DNA from: Nostoc paludosum FACHB-159 | GTDB taxonomy: Bacteria > Cyanobacteriota > Cyanobacteriia > Cyanobacteriales > Nostocaceae | Assembly (NCBI RefSeq): GCF_014698835.1 | Contig: NZ_JACJTU010000003.1 | Span: forward strand, 124,001-188,000 | Direction: 5' to 3' | Length of the DNA stretch: 64,000 nucleotides | Program-made: the position numbers and the translations under genes | The notes under the pieces: generated by a model | Told to the model about the DNA's origin: nothing | Database searches by the model: none | What the model saw: only the letters and a program-made list of their open reading frames with translations | Shown: in pieces, positions 27,588 to 36,007 of the stretch | Layout: each line of letters opens with the position of its first letter | Numbering within the stretch: the stretch's first letter is position 1

Positions 27588-27962
27588 ATGATTGACCCCT
27601 ACGACTTTGAGGATGATAACTTTGACTTTGAGGATGAGGATTTATTTGAAACAAAACCCATCAGCAAGATGACTGAAGGAGAAAAGCTACAGCGATTTAA
27701 GCATTTCTTCGACAGCAGTAGCCGTGCTATGTTGCAAGACTGCCTATTTCGCATCATTGATCGCGAAGATGGTTTCGGTACTTTGGAAATTCTTTGCCCT
27801 AATGAAGTTGTAAGGCAACGCCTTTCTAAAAAAAAGCGCAAAATTACCAACAATATCAACACCTGTTGGAGTCATATCAGATGGTTTTCCCTATGTATAC
27901 AGCAAGATGGTGAATTGGATTGTCAAAAGTTTACCCGCAACGGTAATTTAGTAACGCGTTAA
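27588..27962 (+). CDS. Conserved cyanobacterial hypothetical protein
   Basis: A 124-residue soluble protein. It begins with an acidic stretch (DPYDFEDDNFDFEDEDLFE) followed by EGEKLQRFKHFFDSSSRAMLQDCLFRIIDREDGFGTLEILCPNEVVRQRLSKKKRKI, which has the mixed alpha/beta look of a real domain. I do not know its function. The ATG at 27588 is divergent from clpB, with 268 bases between. No membrane segment or signal peptide is visible. Confidence 0.7.
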   Translation: MIDPYDFEDDNFDFEDEDLFETKPISKMTEGEKLQRFKHFFDSSSRAMLQDCLFRIIDREDGFGTLEILCPNEVVRQRLSKKKRKITNNINTCWSHIRWFSLCIQQDGELDCQKFTRNGNLVTR

Positions 27963-28056
27963 GTAAAGCCAGTGGAAAGATTAGGAAAATGGGGCAGAGG
28001 CGTACAAGGGAAGTTGCAATGAGTCTTTCCCCTCTACCCTCTATCACCTTGGCTCC

Positions 28057-28116
28057 CCATGCCCAATGCCCCATGCCCAATGCCCAATGCCCAATGCCCA
28101 ATGCCCAATGCCAATG
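28057..28116. repeat. CCCAATG heptamer array abutting a start codon
   Basis: CCCATG/CCCAATG heptamers fill this stretch and run straight into the ATG of the Trp-rich protein (28114). No Shine-Dalgarno sequence is left between the array and the start. Confidence 0.8.
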
Positions 28117-28368
28117 ACTAAAAAACAAAAATTTCCTTATTTACTCGGTTCTAAGTGGACAGCACAACAAAAAGTTGATGGATGGAGACACTTCCAAGTT
28201 GTCAACCGTAAAAATCAGGGTAAGTGGGTATACGCTGAAATGGTGGCTGCTTGCGATCCTAAAGTTCGTTTCTGGATAAATGCCAAATTATTACAAGATA
28301 ACTCCCAGTGGCAAGCGGGGTGGCAAACATTACAGCAAATCGAGGAACTAGAAGATGATGTGTCTTGA
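28114..28368 (+). CDS. TIGR02450-type tryptophan-rich protein
   Basis: An 84-residue protein of the small Trp-rich conserved hypothetical family: FPYLLGSKWTAQQKVDGWRHFQVVNRKNQGKWVYAEMVAACDPKVRFWINAKLLQDNSQWQAGW contains the characteristic W-x(n)-GWRH-F and V-x-A-x-CD pattern. Upstream in-frame codons (MPHAQCPMPNAQCPMP) derive from the heptamer array, so the ATG at 28114 is taken as start. Its function is unknown; it may be co-transcribed with the preceding hypothetical gene. Confidence 0.8.
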   Translation: MTKKQKFPYLLGSKWTAQQKVDGWRHFQVVNRKNQGKWVYAEMVAACDPKVRFWINAKLLQDNSQWQAGWQTLQQIEELEDDVS

Positions 28369-28581
28369 TTGCCTCAAATAGATAAACTCAAATGAATCTC
28401 AAGTAATATATCCCTTTAGTTACTTGACATTTGGCCTAGTATTTTGATTTGACATTAACAATCAAATTTAGGCGATCGCACACCAAATTTCAAGTTGGTG
28501 AAGCATACAAATTAAGTCCAATAACCAGGAATAAAGCCCAATTTAATCTGAATTATGACTTGGAGAATTCTGCTGTAAATT

Positions 28582-29307
28582 TTACATTAAAGTTTCTGGA
28601 TCGACACCAAAGGCTTTTAACCTTTGTGCCAAAATTTCTGCCCGTTGTTCTTCAAAAACTGCGCGTTCTTCCAGTTCCTGGATGCGTTCTTCTGGTGTCA
28701 GCAATCTCTGTCCTTCTTGGTCATACCAATATAACCACTCCCGCGCTATACCTTGATAAATTCCTTGTTCTCGCCCAATTCCTAAACCAATTTCTGGTAA
28801 CCAAACGGGATTTCCCGACATGAGAAGATATTCTCCTTCAACCAAGTGATAGACTTCCAAGCTCGGTTTTTTTCGCCGCAGGGGATTGTATATAACGTAG
28901 TATAAAATTCCTAATTCTTTGGCATAGAATTGCTGCTTGGTGCTATATTCTCCTCGATGGATTTGGGAAACAACTTCTAGTACCAAAATTGGCAACTTTT
29001 TTTCTTCCCACAATACATAACTCAGGCGGAAGTCTAATCCTTGGGAGAAGGCTCTGCCTACATCAATGAAACGTTGTACTCCTAAGCTGAGAAAACCATC
29101 GGGGACAATAGCTGCTTTATCTGGGTGATAATAAATACCCATATTAACGCCAAAGAACCAATCCCAGCGATCGCACCAAGCTAAAGCCAGTATCGTTTTC
29201 AGCAAACCAGGAATTGAATTTTGTAGTTCATTATCCACAGCAGTATCATCTGAGTCTAGTAGTTCTTCGGAAGAAGGCAAGCAGTGGAGCAGATTGTAGT
29301 TTAACAT
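28582..29307 (-). CDS. Uma2 family protein
   Basis: A 241-residue Uma2/DUF820 protein. It shows the family order: MNLLHCLPSSEELLDSD-like N-terminus, IYYHPDKAAIVPDGFLSLGV (acidic motif, about 78-97), SYVLWEEKKLPILVLEVVSQIHRGEY, YYVIYNPLRRKKPSLEVYHLVEG and a C-terminal coiled coil ending RLKAFGVDPETL. It is full length and intact, unlike the broken copies at 8769 and 61815. It is separated from ndhD1 by 181 bases and faces the same way. Confidence 0.88.
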   Translation of the reverse strand: MLNYNLLHCLPSSEELLDSDDTAVDNELQNSIPGLLKTILALAWCDRWDWFFGVNMGIYYHPDKAAIVPDGFLSLGVQRFIDVGRAFSQGLDFRLSYVLWEEKKLPILVLEVVSQIHRGEYSTKQQFYAKELGILYYVIYNPLRRKKPSLEVYHLVEGEYLLMSGNPVWLPEIGLGIGREQGIYQGIAREWLYWYDQEGQRLLTPEERIQELEERAVFEEQRAEILAQRLKAFGVDPETLM

Positions 29308-29426
29308 GAGCTATTTTGCTACATCTGATTTTAAATTGTAGAAAATCTGTTGATGTGCGATCGTATATCTGGAGATAGGGCATGGGGAGATGAGGGAGAT
29401 GAATTAATAACCAATGCCCAATGTCT

Positions 29427-29452
29427 AAAAAAAGGCAGGTACAAAACCCGCC
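29427..29452 (-). terminator. Intrinsic terminator of ndhD1
   Basis: On the minus strand GGCGGGT and ACCTGCC form a stem (one mismatch) followed by seven T. It lies 37 bases beyond the ndhD1 stop codon. Confidence 0.8.
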
Positions 29453-29488
29453 CTCAAAGCAATATTAATTGAAATTAGCGATCGCTAT

Positions 29489-31066
29489 CTAATTAGCAAT
29501 TTCCGGCGCACTCAAAGAAACTTTTGGTGCTTCTGGTTTTTGTTGCGCTAATGTCGGCACTGAATTACGCAGTCTTGCGGTCAATTGTACAGTTGTAGAG
29601 TCGTACATTTGAGTGAGCAATTTTGGATAGAAACCAATACCAATAATTGGCACTAACAAACAAGCAATGATAAATACTTCACGGGGTTCGGCATCTATCA
29701 AAGCTTGATGAGAAACTAATTCTTCGTTTTCTTGACCGTAGAAAATTTCTCGCAACATCGACAGCAGATAAATCGGAGTTAAAATCACCCCAACTGCCAT
29801 CAAGAAAACTACAATAACTTTGAAGGTAGAGCTATAAGCATCGCTAGTAGCAAAGCCAACAAATACCATTAATTCTGCTACAAAACCGCTCATTCCTGGT
29901 AATGCCAAAGATGCCATTGAACAGGTGGTGAACATAGCGAAAATTTTCTGCATTCTCTTACCGACACCGCCCATTTCATCTAACATCAGGGTGTGTGTTC
30001 GGTCATAAGTTGCACCTACGAGGAAGAACAAACTCGCCCCAATTAACCCGTGGGAAACCATTTGCAATACTGCTCCACTTAAACCCAAATCGGTAAAGGA
30101 AGCAATCCCAATGGTAACAAAGCCCATGTGAGAAATTGAGGAGTAGGCAATTTTTCGCTTCAGGTTGCGCTGGGCAAAGGATGTTAGGGCGGCGTAGATG
30201 ATATTTACTACCCCCAAAACCACCAACACAGGTGCAAAATAAGCGTGGGCGTCAGGCAACATTTGGGCATTCATCCGAATCAGAGCGTAACCGCCCATTT
30301 TCAGGAGAATACCTGCTAGTAGCATGTGTACAGGGGCTGTAGCTTCACCGTGGGCATCCGGTAGCCAGGTGTGCAGGGGAATAATCGGTAGCTTAACGGC
30401 GTAGGCAATTAGGAAGCCAGCGTAAACCAAAAGTTGGAAATTGAGGGCGTAGTCTTTTAGTCCAAGCGATCGCATGTCAAAAGTGACTGTATCGCCATAA
30501 AATGCCATTGTCAAAGCACCGACCAAAATAAACAGCGAACCGCCAGCGGTGTACAAAATAAACTTGGTCGCTGCATATTGCCGCTTTTTGCCTCCCCAAA
30601 TTGCCAGCAGCAGGTAAACCGGAATCAACTCCAATTCCCATACCAGGAAAAACAGCAGCATATCCTGGACGGCGAAGACGGCAATTTGACCGCCATACAT
30701 CGCCAACAGCAAAAAGTAAAATAGCTTCGGCTTGAAGGTCACAGGCCAAGCTGCTAGAGTCGCTAGGGTGGTAATGAATCCAGTCAAAATAATCAGAGGC
30801 ATGGACAAGCCATCAGCCCCTACTGACCAATTCAAATCGAGCTGTGGTACCCAGGGGTAACTCTCCACCAACTGCAAATCTGGATTGGAGAAATCGTACC
30901 CAGTATAAAAAGCGTAAACAATCAGTGCAAAATCTATCAGCCCGATAACCAGGGAGTACCAGCGCACTGTTTTGCCATCTTTATCTGGGATGATGGGAAT
31001 CAGTAGTGACGCCGCTATCGGAAACAGAATAATCGTCGTCAGCCAGGGGAAATTAGCTGTATTCAT
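29489..31066 (-). CDS. ndhD1: NDH-1 subunit 4 (NdhD1)
   Basis: A 525-residue proton-pumping antiporter-like subunit of the thylakoid NDH-1 complex. About 14 helices are seen, with the conserved [31 protein letters not shown], the lysine/histidine helix [37 protein letters not shown] and [23 protein letters not shown]. Together with NdhF1 it belongs to the NDH-1L (respiratory/cyclic) form; D1 rather than D3/D4 is assigned from similarity as I remember it. In Nostoc relatives it normally follows ndhF1 closely; here 2.6 kb of toxin-antitoxin DNA separates them. Confidence 0.92.
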   Translation of the reverse strand: MNTANFPWLTTIILFPIAASLLIPIIPDKDGKTVRWYSLVIGLIDFALIVYAFYTGYDFSNPDLQLVESYPWVPQLDLNWSVGADGLSMPLIILTGFITTLATLAAWPVTFKPKLFYFLLLAMYGGQIAVFAVQDMLLFFLVWELELIPVYLLLAIWGGKKRQYAATKFILYTAGGSLFILVGALTMAFYGDTVTFDMRSLGLKDYALNFQLLVYAGFLIAYAVKLPIIPLHTWLPDAHGEATAPVHMLLAGILLKMGGYALIRMNAQMLPDAHAYFAPVLVVLGVVNIIYAALTSFAQRNLKRKIAYSSISHMGFVTIGIASFTDLGLSGAVLQMVSHGLIGASLFFLVGATYDRTHTLMLDEMGGVGKRMQKIFAMFTTCSMASLALPGMSGFVAELMVFVGFATSDAYSSTFKVIVVFLMAVGVILTPIYLLSMLREIFYGQENEELVSHQALIDAEPREVFIIACLLVPIIGIGFYPKLLTQMYDSTTVQLTARLRNSVPTLAQQKPEAPKVSLSAPEIAN

Positions 31067-31248
31067 CGCAATTCGTCTGCTATCAAAATCATGTTTGGCA
31101 AAAAGTCACTAGTTATTAACTAACAGCTTTTTGGAGATTTGGTCTTGCTCGTTAGGTTGATTTAATTAAATTCCCAATCCCCGATTTTTCTCTTGGGAGT
31201 CTTTTTTGACACTTGGAGATGCGGAATGTGGGTAGGATACTCCGAGTC

Positions 31249-31544
31249 AAGTCAAAAATTTACCCAAAAAAAGCCGCTAAACTAGGGTTTTAAAGATGCG
31301 ATCGCCTAGTCTAACCCAGGGGTCGCTAAAAATACACTATGTTGTTTGGTGGTTGTCGAAAAAGCGATTTGGTGCAATAAAGCATGATATGAGAAACAAC
31401 CCTATGATAATGGCACAAATTGAAAATCAGATTCGTTATGTCACAAACGTGGATTAAGAAACAACAGACGTACTCATCCCTATAAAACTTTGGCAACAGC
31501 TTATCAGTTCTATAAATTCTGATAATACCAGTGGTTTAACTTGG
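31249..31544 (+). repeat. Segmental duplication, copy A (decayed)
   Basis: About 296 bp that align base for base, with scattered differences, to 32124-32421. It includes the HIP1-containing leader and most of the antitoxin-like gene, which is dead in this copy. Confidence 0.9.
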
Positions 31545-31550
31545 CTTTAA
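31404..31550 (+). pseudogene. Dead copy of antitoxin-like gene
   Basis: From ATG 31404 the frame reads MIMAQIENQIRYVTNVD and stops at TAA 31455-31457, where copy B has GGA. Beyond it the frame is again homologous (ETTDVLIPIKLWQQLISS...) until homology ends and a TAA follows near 31548. The 3' third of the gene is missing, replaced by the hicBA module. Confidence 0.85.
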
Positions 31551-31557
31551 CGCACTG

Positions 31558-31743
31558 TTACCCTGCTTCATCGCTAAGCATCTTAATAATATGTTTGGCA
31601 AGTTGCTCGTTGATTTCTCTATGTCTGGGAACGGCTTGAGAAATTTTTGTTATTGGATTTTGATACCAATCATGTTTGCCACCATGACGAATGAAGATAC
31701 AACCCATTTCTTCAAGCTTACTGATTAAGTCTCTTCGTTTCAT
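31558..31743 (-). CDS. hicA: HicA toxin
   Basis: A 61-residue HicA mRNA interferase with a dsRNA-binding fold: KRRDLISKLEEMGCIFIRHGGKHDWYQNPITKISQAVPRHREINEQLAKHIIKML. The catalytic histidine lies in RHGGKHDWY (about 19-27) and the family's PRHREI is intact. It would cleave translated mRNA unless bound by HicB. Its ATG overlaps the hicB stop by 4 bases; the order antitoxin-toxin is the less common but known HicBA order. Confidence 0.9.
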   Translation of the reverse strand: MKRRDLISKLEEMGCIFIRHGGKHDWYQNPITKISQAVPRHREINEQLAKHIIKMLSDEAG

Positions 31744-31931
31744 GAGACTTCAAGTTCTGCAACTCTGCGAATATTTTGGATAGTTCCACTTGTTAATTCA
31801 CTATAAATATCGAGTAGATTTTCTCTTAGCTCATCTTCTGTTTCACCCTGAGTCCAATAATCAGGATATTCTTCGAGATAACCTAACCACATATCATCAT
31901 CTTGCCAGTAAATGTATTTCTTCTTGATCAT
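31740..31931 (-). CDS. hicB: HicB antitoxin
   Basis: A 63-residue HicB-type antitoxin with the partial RNase H-like domain: KKYIYWQDDDMWLGYLEEYPDYWTQGETEDELRENLLDIYSELTSG. It lacks a long C-terminal DNA-binding domain, typical of short HicB proteins. It neutralises HicA and precedes it with a 4-base overlap. The ATG at 31931 is the first of the frame. Confidence 0.87.
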   Translation of the reverse strand: MIKKKYIYWQDDDMWLGYLEEYPDYWTQGETEDELRENLLDIYSELTSGTIQNIRRVAELEVS

Positions 31932-32280
31932 TCGCCTATTCGCTGCCTTTTTCTGAACTAGGGAAATTTAACCTACTGATGCTTAGATCCTCTATTGTTA
32001 GATTACCTCATCGATCTTAAATGACGATTAAATTCTTTAAACCAACTTTTTTGTCAAGTGGCCTTGGGGCATGTAGCTTGCTTCTTCAAAGGAGTACTGA
32101 AATAATCTAAAATCTGCACGGTTAAGTCAAAAATTTACCCGAAAAAAGCTGCTAGGCTAGACTTTTAGGGATGCGATCGCCTAGTCCAACCCAGGAGTCG
32201 CTAAAAGTACACAATGCTGTTTGCTGGTTGTCGAAAAAAGCGATTTGGTGCAAAAAAGCATGACAGGAGAAACAACAATA
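31932..32280. other. Intergenic region holding duplication copy B leader
   Basis: The first 190 bases are featureless AT-rich DNA upstream of hicB; the rest is the 5' part of duplication copy B (from 32124), with one GCGATCGC and the leader CTAGTCCAACCCAGGAGTCG shared with copy A. It presumably holds the antitoxin promoter. Confidence 0.6.
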
Positions 32281-32421
32281 ATGATAATGGCACAAATTGA
32301 AAATCAGATTCGTTATGTCATTAACGCAGATGGAGAAACAACAGACGTACTCATCCCTATAGAACTTTGGCAACAGCTTATCAGTTCTATAAATTCTGAT
32401 AACGCTAGTGGTTTAGCTTGG
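32124..32421 (+). repeat. Segmental duplication, copy B
   Basis: Partner of copy A at 31249-31544, same strand. It covers a roughly 150-bp leader and the first 141 bases of the intact antitoxin-like gene. Confidence 0.9.
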
Positions 32422-32544
32422 ATTGATGAACAAGAGCCAAAAGCACAAATACTAGCCGATTTGCAAGAGTCTGTGCAACAACCAGCAGCAGGACAAACTT
32501 CCCCCGTTTCAGACTTTTGGGACTACAGTAGGCGATTTGATTGA
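32281..32544 (+). CDS. Orphan antitoxin-like protein
   Basis: An 87-residue protein starting MIMAQIENQIRYVINADGETTDVLIPIELWQQLISSINSDN and ending PVSDFWDYSRRFD. This arrangement (a short beta strand region with a 'V-P-I-E-L-W-x-x-L' segment, then EPKAQILADLQESVQQ) is typical of the small antitoxins that partner RelE/PIN toxins in cyanobacteria; I cannot assign the subfamily. GGAG lies 11 bases before ATG 32281. No toxin follows on this strand, so it is either orphaned or has lost its partner. It lies within the 2.6-kb island. Confidence 0.65.
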   Translation: MIMAQIENQIRYVINADGETTDVLIPIELWQQLISSINSDNASGLAWIDEQEPKAQILADLQESVQQPAAGQTSPVSDFWDYSRRFD

Positions 32545-32583
32545 GTTTTTTTTAGTAAAATAAACTACATATCTAATAATCTC

Positions 32584-32748
32584 CTATTCTGCTCTATTAT
32601 TAACAGCTAACTCTGCTTTTTCTAAAACCTTTTCCGTAACTGCATCACTTAAATAATATTCACCGAAGTTATCACAAATTTCTGATGGAAATTTTTTTAA
32701 TAGAATAATACATTCATCTCTTTCTAACCAGTTATTGCCCAAAATCAT
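32584..32748 (-). CDS. Small ORF of uncertain status
   Basis: A 54-residue frame from ATG 32748 (MILGNNWLERDECIILLKKFPSEICDNFGEYYLSDAVTEKVLEKAELAVNNRAE). The composition is protein-like but no family is recognised. The frame extends upstream to 32832, overlapping the oppositely directed fragment at 32755. Coding status is uncertain. Confidence 0.3.
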   Translation of the reverse strand: MILGNNWLERDECIILLKKFPSEICDNFGEYYLSDAVTEKVLEKAELAVNNRAE

Positions 32749-32754
32749 CCTTGG

Positions 32755-32922
32755 GTGATAGTAAAAACTGTAGTTATTACCCAATCTCACACTGTCGCCC
32801 GTTTTGCTAACCGCCAAGATGCAGACGACCATTTAAGATTTTTGCGTCGAACTATTCCCAATGGAGGTTTTGATATTATGTTTGAACCGCCAGATAATGT
32901 AAAAAAAGACTTGAATATTTAA
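32755..32922 (+). CDS. Short protein or gene fragment
   Basis: A 55-residue frame from GTG 32755, too short for most ORF callers: VIVKTVVITQSHTVARFANRQDADDHLRFLRRTIPNGGFDIMFEPPDNVKKDLNI. The TVARFxxRQDADDHLRFLRRxIP...F-x-PP pattern looks like a family of small cyanobacterial proteins I have seen, but the name is unknown. There is no ribosome-binding site, so it may be a truncated remnant within the toxin-antitoxin island. Confidence 0.45.
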   Translation: MIVKTVVITQSHTVARFANRQDADDHLRFLRRTIPNGGFDIMFEPPDNVKKDLNI

Positions 32923-32966
32923 CAAAATTTAGGGGGTTTAAATCCCCTACTATTAATTTCTGAATT

Positions 32967-33263
32967 CTATTCTCGACTAATCCAGTACAGAGGCTTACGT
33001 TTGTGATGTGCTATGGCTAGAATCCGAATTAAATCATCATCAACAACACGGTATAGGAGTGAATAAGGAAATTTAGGCAAAATCAGCCGACGAACAAATC
33101 CTTGAACCACTACACCAGCAGCAGGGTAACGCATAAGGAGATTGACTGCATTTTCTACTTCTGTTAGGAAATCTAGCCCAAGCCCCTGATTTTTTTCTTC
33201 ATAATAATTTGTGGCATCAACCAGTTCTTGCTCTGCCGATGGATGAAATACAATTCTTATCAT
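32967..33263 (-). CDS. RelE/ParE family toxin
   Basis: A 98-residue ParE/RelE-fold protein. It begins with the family's FHPSAEQELVDATNYYEEKNQGLGLDFLTEVENAVNLLMRYP, followed by VVVQGFVRRLILPKFPYSLLYRVVDDDLIRILAIAHHKRKPLYW, the strand pair of the ParE core. Members target DNA gyrase (ParE) or ribosome-bound mRNA (RelE); which one is not decided. The ATG overlaps the antitoxin stop by 4 bases. Confidence 0.9.
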   Translation of the reverse strand: MIRIVFHPSAEQELVDATNYYEEKNQGLGLDFLTEVENAVNLLMRYPAAGVVVQGFVRRLILPKFPYSLLYRVVDDDLIRILAIAHHKRKPLYWISRE

Positions 33264-33490
33264 TGTAAAGATGCACGAACTCGTCGAAATACTTCTTCAG
33301 CGGCAATACCAGTAATTTGATTTGTGTTCATAGCTTCATCACGCTTCTTAGCTTCTTCTGCCCAAATAGCTGCGATTTCTTGATCTATTTCACTTTCTTG
33401 ACCCAATCGTTCAAGTAATCGTGCCAATAAAATTACTTGAGCATCTTTTGGAAGTGCAAGAACTTCGGCTTCCAGTTGTTCAAGAGTCAT
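33260..33490 (-). CDS. TIGR02574-type addiction module antitoxin
   Basis: A 76-residue antitoxin of the addiction-module component family (CHP02574): LEQLEAEVLALPKDAQVILLARLLERLGQESEIDQEIAAIWAEEAKKRDEAMNTNQITGIAAEEVFRRVRASL. The N-terminal helix binds DNA/dimerises and the C-terminus, with IAAEEVFRRVR, is the toxin-binding tail. It is translated first and overlaps the toxin by 4 bases. Confidence 0.9.
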   Translation of the reverse strand: MTLEQLEAEVLALPKDAQVILLARLLERLGQESEIDQEIAAIWAEEAKKRDEAMNTNQITGIAAEEVFRRVRASLQ

Positions 33491-33594
33491 AGTGGTTCTC
33501 TAATAAAGTAGTTATTATTTTACTGGAAATAAACATCATAAGACTTCTTGTTAATTCTAAACAATTCAGATATTGAATTACTGAACTATTAGTC

Positions 33595-33620
33595 AAAAAA
33601 AAGGAGTCTAATTTAGACTC
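33595..33620 (-). terminator. Intrinsic terminator after ndhF1
   Basis: On the minus strand GAGTCTA and TAGACTC form a 7-pair stem (33604-33620) followed by C and eight T. It lies downstream of ndhF1 and would end its transcript before the toxin-antitoxin island. Confidence 0.85.
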
Positions 33621-33639
33621 TCAAAGTTGAAAAACTTAA

Positions 33640-33655
33640 GGGCGGACAACCGCCC
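33640..33655 (-). terminator. GC-rich hairpin after ndhF1
   Basis: GGGCGG and CCGCCC pair around a 4-base loop, 14 bases past the ndhF1 stop. It is a common dispersed hairpin of this genome type and probably helps the stronger terminator at 33595. Confidence 0.55.
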
Positions 33656-33668
33656 ACCCCTATGAAAA

Positions 33669-35768
33669 TCAAGTCACACCAAAAACGATCGCTAAACCCA
33701 AAACAGCCCCAAACACAATTAAGGCATAGAATTGAGCGCGACCGTTTTCTAAATATTTCAAACCTTCGCCGCTGACAAGGGTGAAGAAGCCTGTGAGGTT
33801 AACTGCACCATCGACAACGCGGAAGTCAACTTCCATAACTTGTCTGGCTACGCGACGCAAGCCGAGGACAAAAACGCGGTGGTAAATGTCATCAAAGTAC
33901 CACTTATTGAGGGATAACTCGTAAAGTGGTTTGATTTTAGCTGCGATCGCCGCCGGGTCAATTTTACCCCGCAAGTACATTAACACAGCCAAGGTAATGC
34001 CCACCACAGAAATTGCCACTGAAGCACCCGCCATAATATAAAACTCTGTCGGGTCGAACTCGGCAGTTTTTTCTAGAACTTCTGAGAGGGTTTCGCTTGG
34101 TGGAAAGATAAACTCCTCGAAGTAATTGGCAAAGGGAGTTCCTAGCAAACCAATCAAAATCGAAGGTATTGCCAAAATTGCTAATGGCAGAGTCATTGTC
34201 CACGGCGATTCGTGGGGAGAATCGCTGTGATGTCCGTGGGAATCATGGGAGTGATGGTGGTCGCCAGTTGCGGCCAATTCTCCTTTTTTCATTGCCCCAG
34301 GGCCATAATTCGGGACTGGTTCTTCTGACTCTAACTCTAGGACGATTGTCGCCGCCTTCTTGAGCTTTTCCTTGATTTTCTCGTCAGTTCCCCGGAATTT
34401 GCCTTCAAATGTCATGAAATACATTCTGAACATGTAGAAAGCAGTAATACCGGCGGTTACCCAGCCAATTAACCAGAGGAATGGGTTAGCTTGAAAAGCT
34501 TGTCCCAGAATTTCATCTTTTGACCAGAAACCAGCGAAGGGGGGGATACCAGAAATTGCCAAGCAACCAATTAAAAAGGTAGTTGCTGTGACTGGCATAT
34601 ACTTCCGCAGTCCGCCCATCATCCGCATATCTTGGGCTAAAGCTGGGTCGTGACCGACGACACCTTCCATACCGTGAATTACTGAACCTGAACCCAAGAA
34701 CAGCATCGCTTTGAAATAGGCGTGGGTCATCAGGTGGAATAGTCCAGCACTGTAGGAACCTATTCCCATTGCCATCACCATGTAACCGAGTTGGGAAATG
34801 GTGGAATAAGCCAAGCCTTTTTTGATGTCGTTTTGGGTAATGGCGATGCTTGCCCCCAAAAACGCCGTAAATGCCCCAGTAAAGGCAATAACGGTCATTG
34901 CTGCTGGAACATGTTCAAATACTGGGTACATCCGGGCTACGAGGAAAACACCCGCTGCCACCATTGTTGCCGCGTGAATTAAGGCAGAAATGGGGGTGGG
35001 GCCTTCCATTGCATCTGGTAGCCAGACGTGCAGAGGGAATTGGGCAGATTTGGCTACTGGGCCCAGAAAAACTAAAATCGCAAACAGGACAGCGAGAAAA
35101 TTGCTGATAGAACCTGTTTCTACGAGTTGGGCGAGGCGATCGCCCATAATATTAAAATCAAAGCTTCCTGTTGCCCAGAACAGCCCTAAAATCCCCAACA
35201 AAAGACCAAAGTCGCCCACGCGGTTGGTTACAAATGCTTTTTGTGCGGCATCTGCGGCTGACTTGCGATCGTACCAAAAGCCGACCAGCAAGTAGGAACA
35301 CATCCCGACAAGTTCCCAGAATATATAAATCTGTACTAGGTTGGGGCTAAGCACCAAACCTAACATTGAAGAGCCAAACAAACTGAGATAAGCATAAAAC
35401 CTCACGTAACCGGGATCGTGAGCCATGTAGCCATCGGTATAAACCATGACTAATAAGGCTACTGTTGTCACAATCACCAGCATTAGGGCTGTCAGGTGGT
35501 CAACAGTGTAGCCCATGCTCAGGTGAAAATTGCCTGCCGCAGCCCACTCCAGGGTATGGGTATAAGTCGGATGTCCTTGAACTTGACTCCACAACAAGGC
35601 AAACGATAGCGCCATAGCAGCTCCCATTAGGGAGATAATTACTACAGCGTTCAACTGCCGCAGGCCGTTTGTCACCTGATTCAACGATATTAACCCTAGA
35701 CCGACCAGCATTGCCCCGAAAAGAGGTAATACCGGAATCAGCCAGGCATACTGATAGATTACTTCCAT
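33669..35768 (-). CDS. ndhF1: NDH-1 subunit 5 (NdhF1)
   Basis: A 699-residue NDH-1 antiporter-like subunit. I take ATG 35768; a GTG one codon upstream is possible. Recognisable helices include IYIFWELVGMCSYLLVGFWYDRKSAADAAQKAFVTNRVGDFGLLLG, FPLHVWLPDAMEGPTPISALIHAATMVAAGVFLVARMYP and the C-terminal lateral helix region with GFFTLVSGEGLKYLENGRAQFY. A histidine-rich loop (DHHHSHDSHGHHSD, about 478-491) is present between helices. It pumps protons in the NDH-1L complex on thylakoid membranes. It usually pairs with ndhD1, now separated by 2.6 kb. Confidence 0.95.
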   Translation of the reverse strand: MEVIYQYAWLIPVLPLFGAMLVGLGLISLNQVTNGLRQLNAVVIISLMGAAMALSFALLWSQVQGHPTYTHTLEWAAAGNFHLSMGYTVDHLTALMLVIVTTVALLVMVYTDGYMAHDPGYVRFYAYLSLFGSSMLGLVLSPNLVQIYIFWELVGMCSYLLVGFWYDRKSAADAAQKAFVTNRVGDFGLLLGILGLFWATGSFDFNIMGDRLAQLVETGSISNFLAVLFAILVFLGPVAKSAQFPLHVWLPDAMEGPTPISALIHAATMVAAGVFLVARMYPVFEHVPAAMTVIAFTGAFTAFLGASIAITQNDIKKGLAYSTISQLGYMVMAMGIGSYSAGLFHLMTHAYFKAMLFLGSGSVIHGMEGVVGHDPALAQDMRMMGGLRKYMPVTATTFLIGCLAISGIPPFAGFWSKDEILGQAFQANPFLWLIGWVTAGITAFYMFRMYFMTFEGKFRGTDEKIKEKLKKAATIVLELESEEPVPNYGPGAMKKGELAATGDHHHSHDSHGHHSDSPHESPWTMTLPLAILAIPSILIGLLGTPFANYFEEFIFPPSETLSEVLEKTAEFDPTEFYIMAGASVAISVVGITLAVLMYLRGKIDPAAIAAKIKPLYELSLNKWYFDDIYHRVFVLGLRRVARQVMEVDFRVVDGAVNLTGFFTLVSGEGLKYLENGRAQFYALIVFGAVLGLAIVFGVT

Positions 35769-35894
35769 CACTGACGCCTACTTTTAGAATTCTTGACTAG
35801 CGTGTCGGAACTGTTAACAATTGTGACACACACCCTTTAGGATAAAATAACCCACCCAAGGCTTATTGGGTGGGGTATTAAGCATGGTTTTAGA

Positions 35895-35945
35895 TTTGGG
35901 CATGGGGCATTGGGCATAGGGCATTGGGCATAGGGTATGGGGCGG
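35895..35945. repeat. GGGCATW heptamer repeats
   Basis: GGGCATGGGGCATTGGGCATAGGGCAT-type heptamers in the gap between ndhF1 and the thioredoxin gene. An ORF over them (35814-36020) is an artefact of the repeat. Confidence 0.7.
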
Positions 35946-36007
35946 CATTTGTCTGTTGTGCTTTTTCTGCCCTCTGTGCCCCTTTGCCTCTAATCTCCCC
36001 ATTCGCC

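Noticed and set aside
28449..28823. Plus-strand ORF of 124 residues over the Uma2 gene
   Set aside because: It is mostly antisense to the clear Uma2 coding sequence (28582-29307) and shows no protein-like motif.
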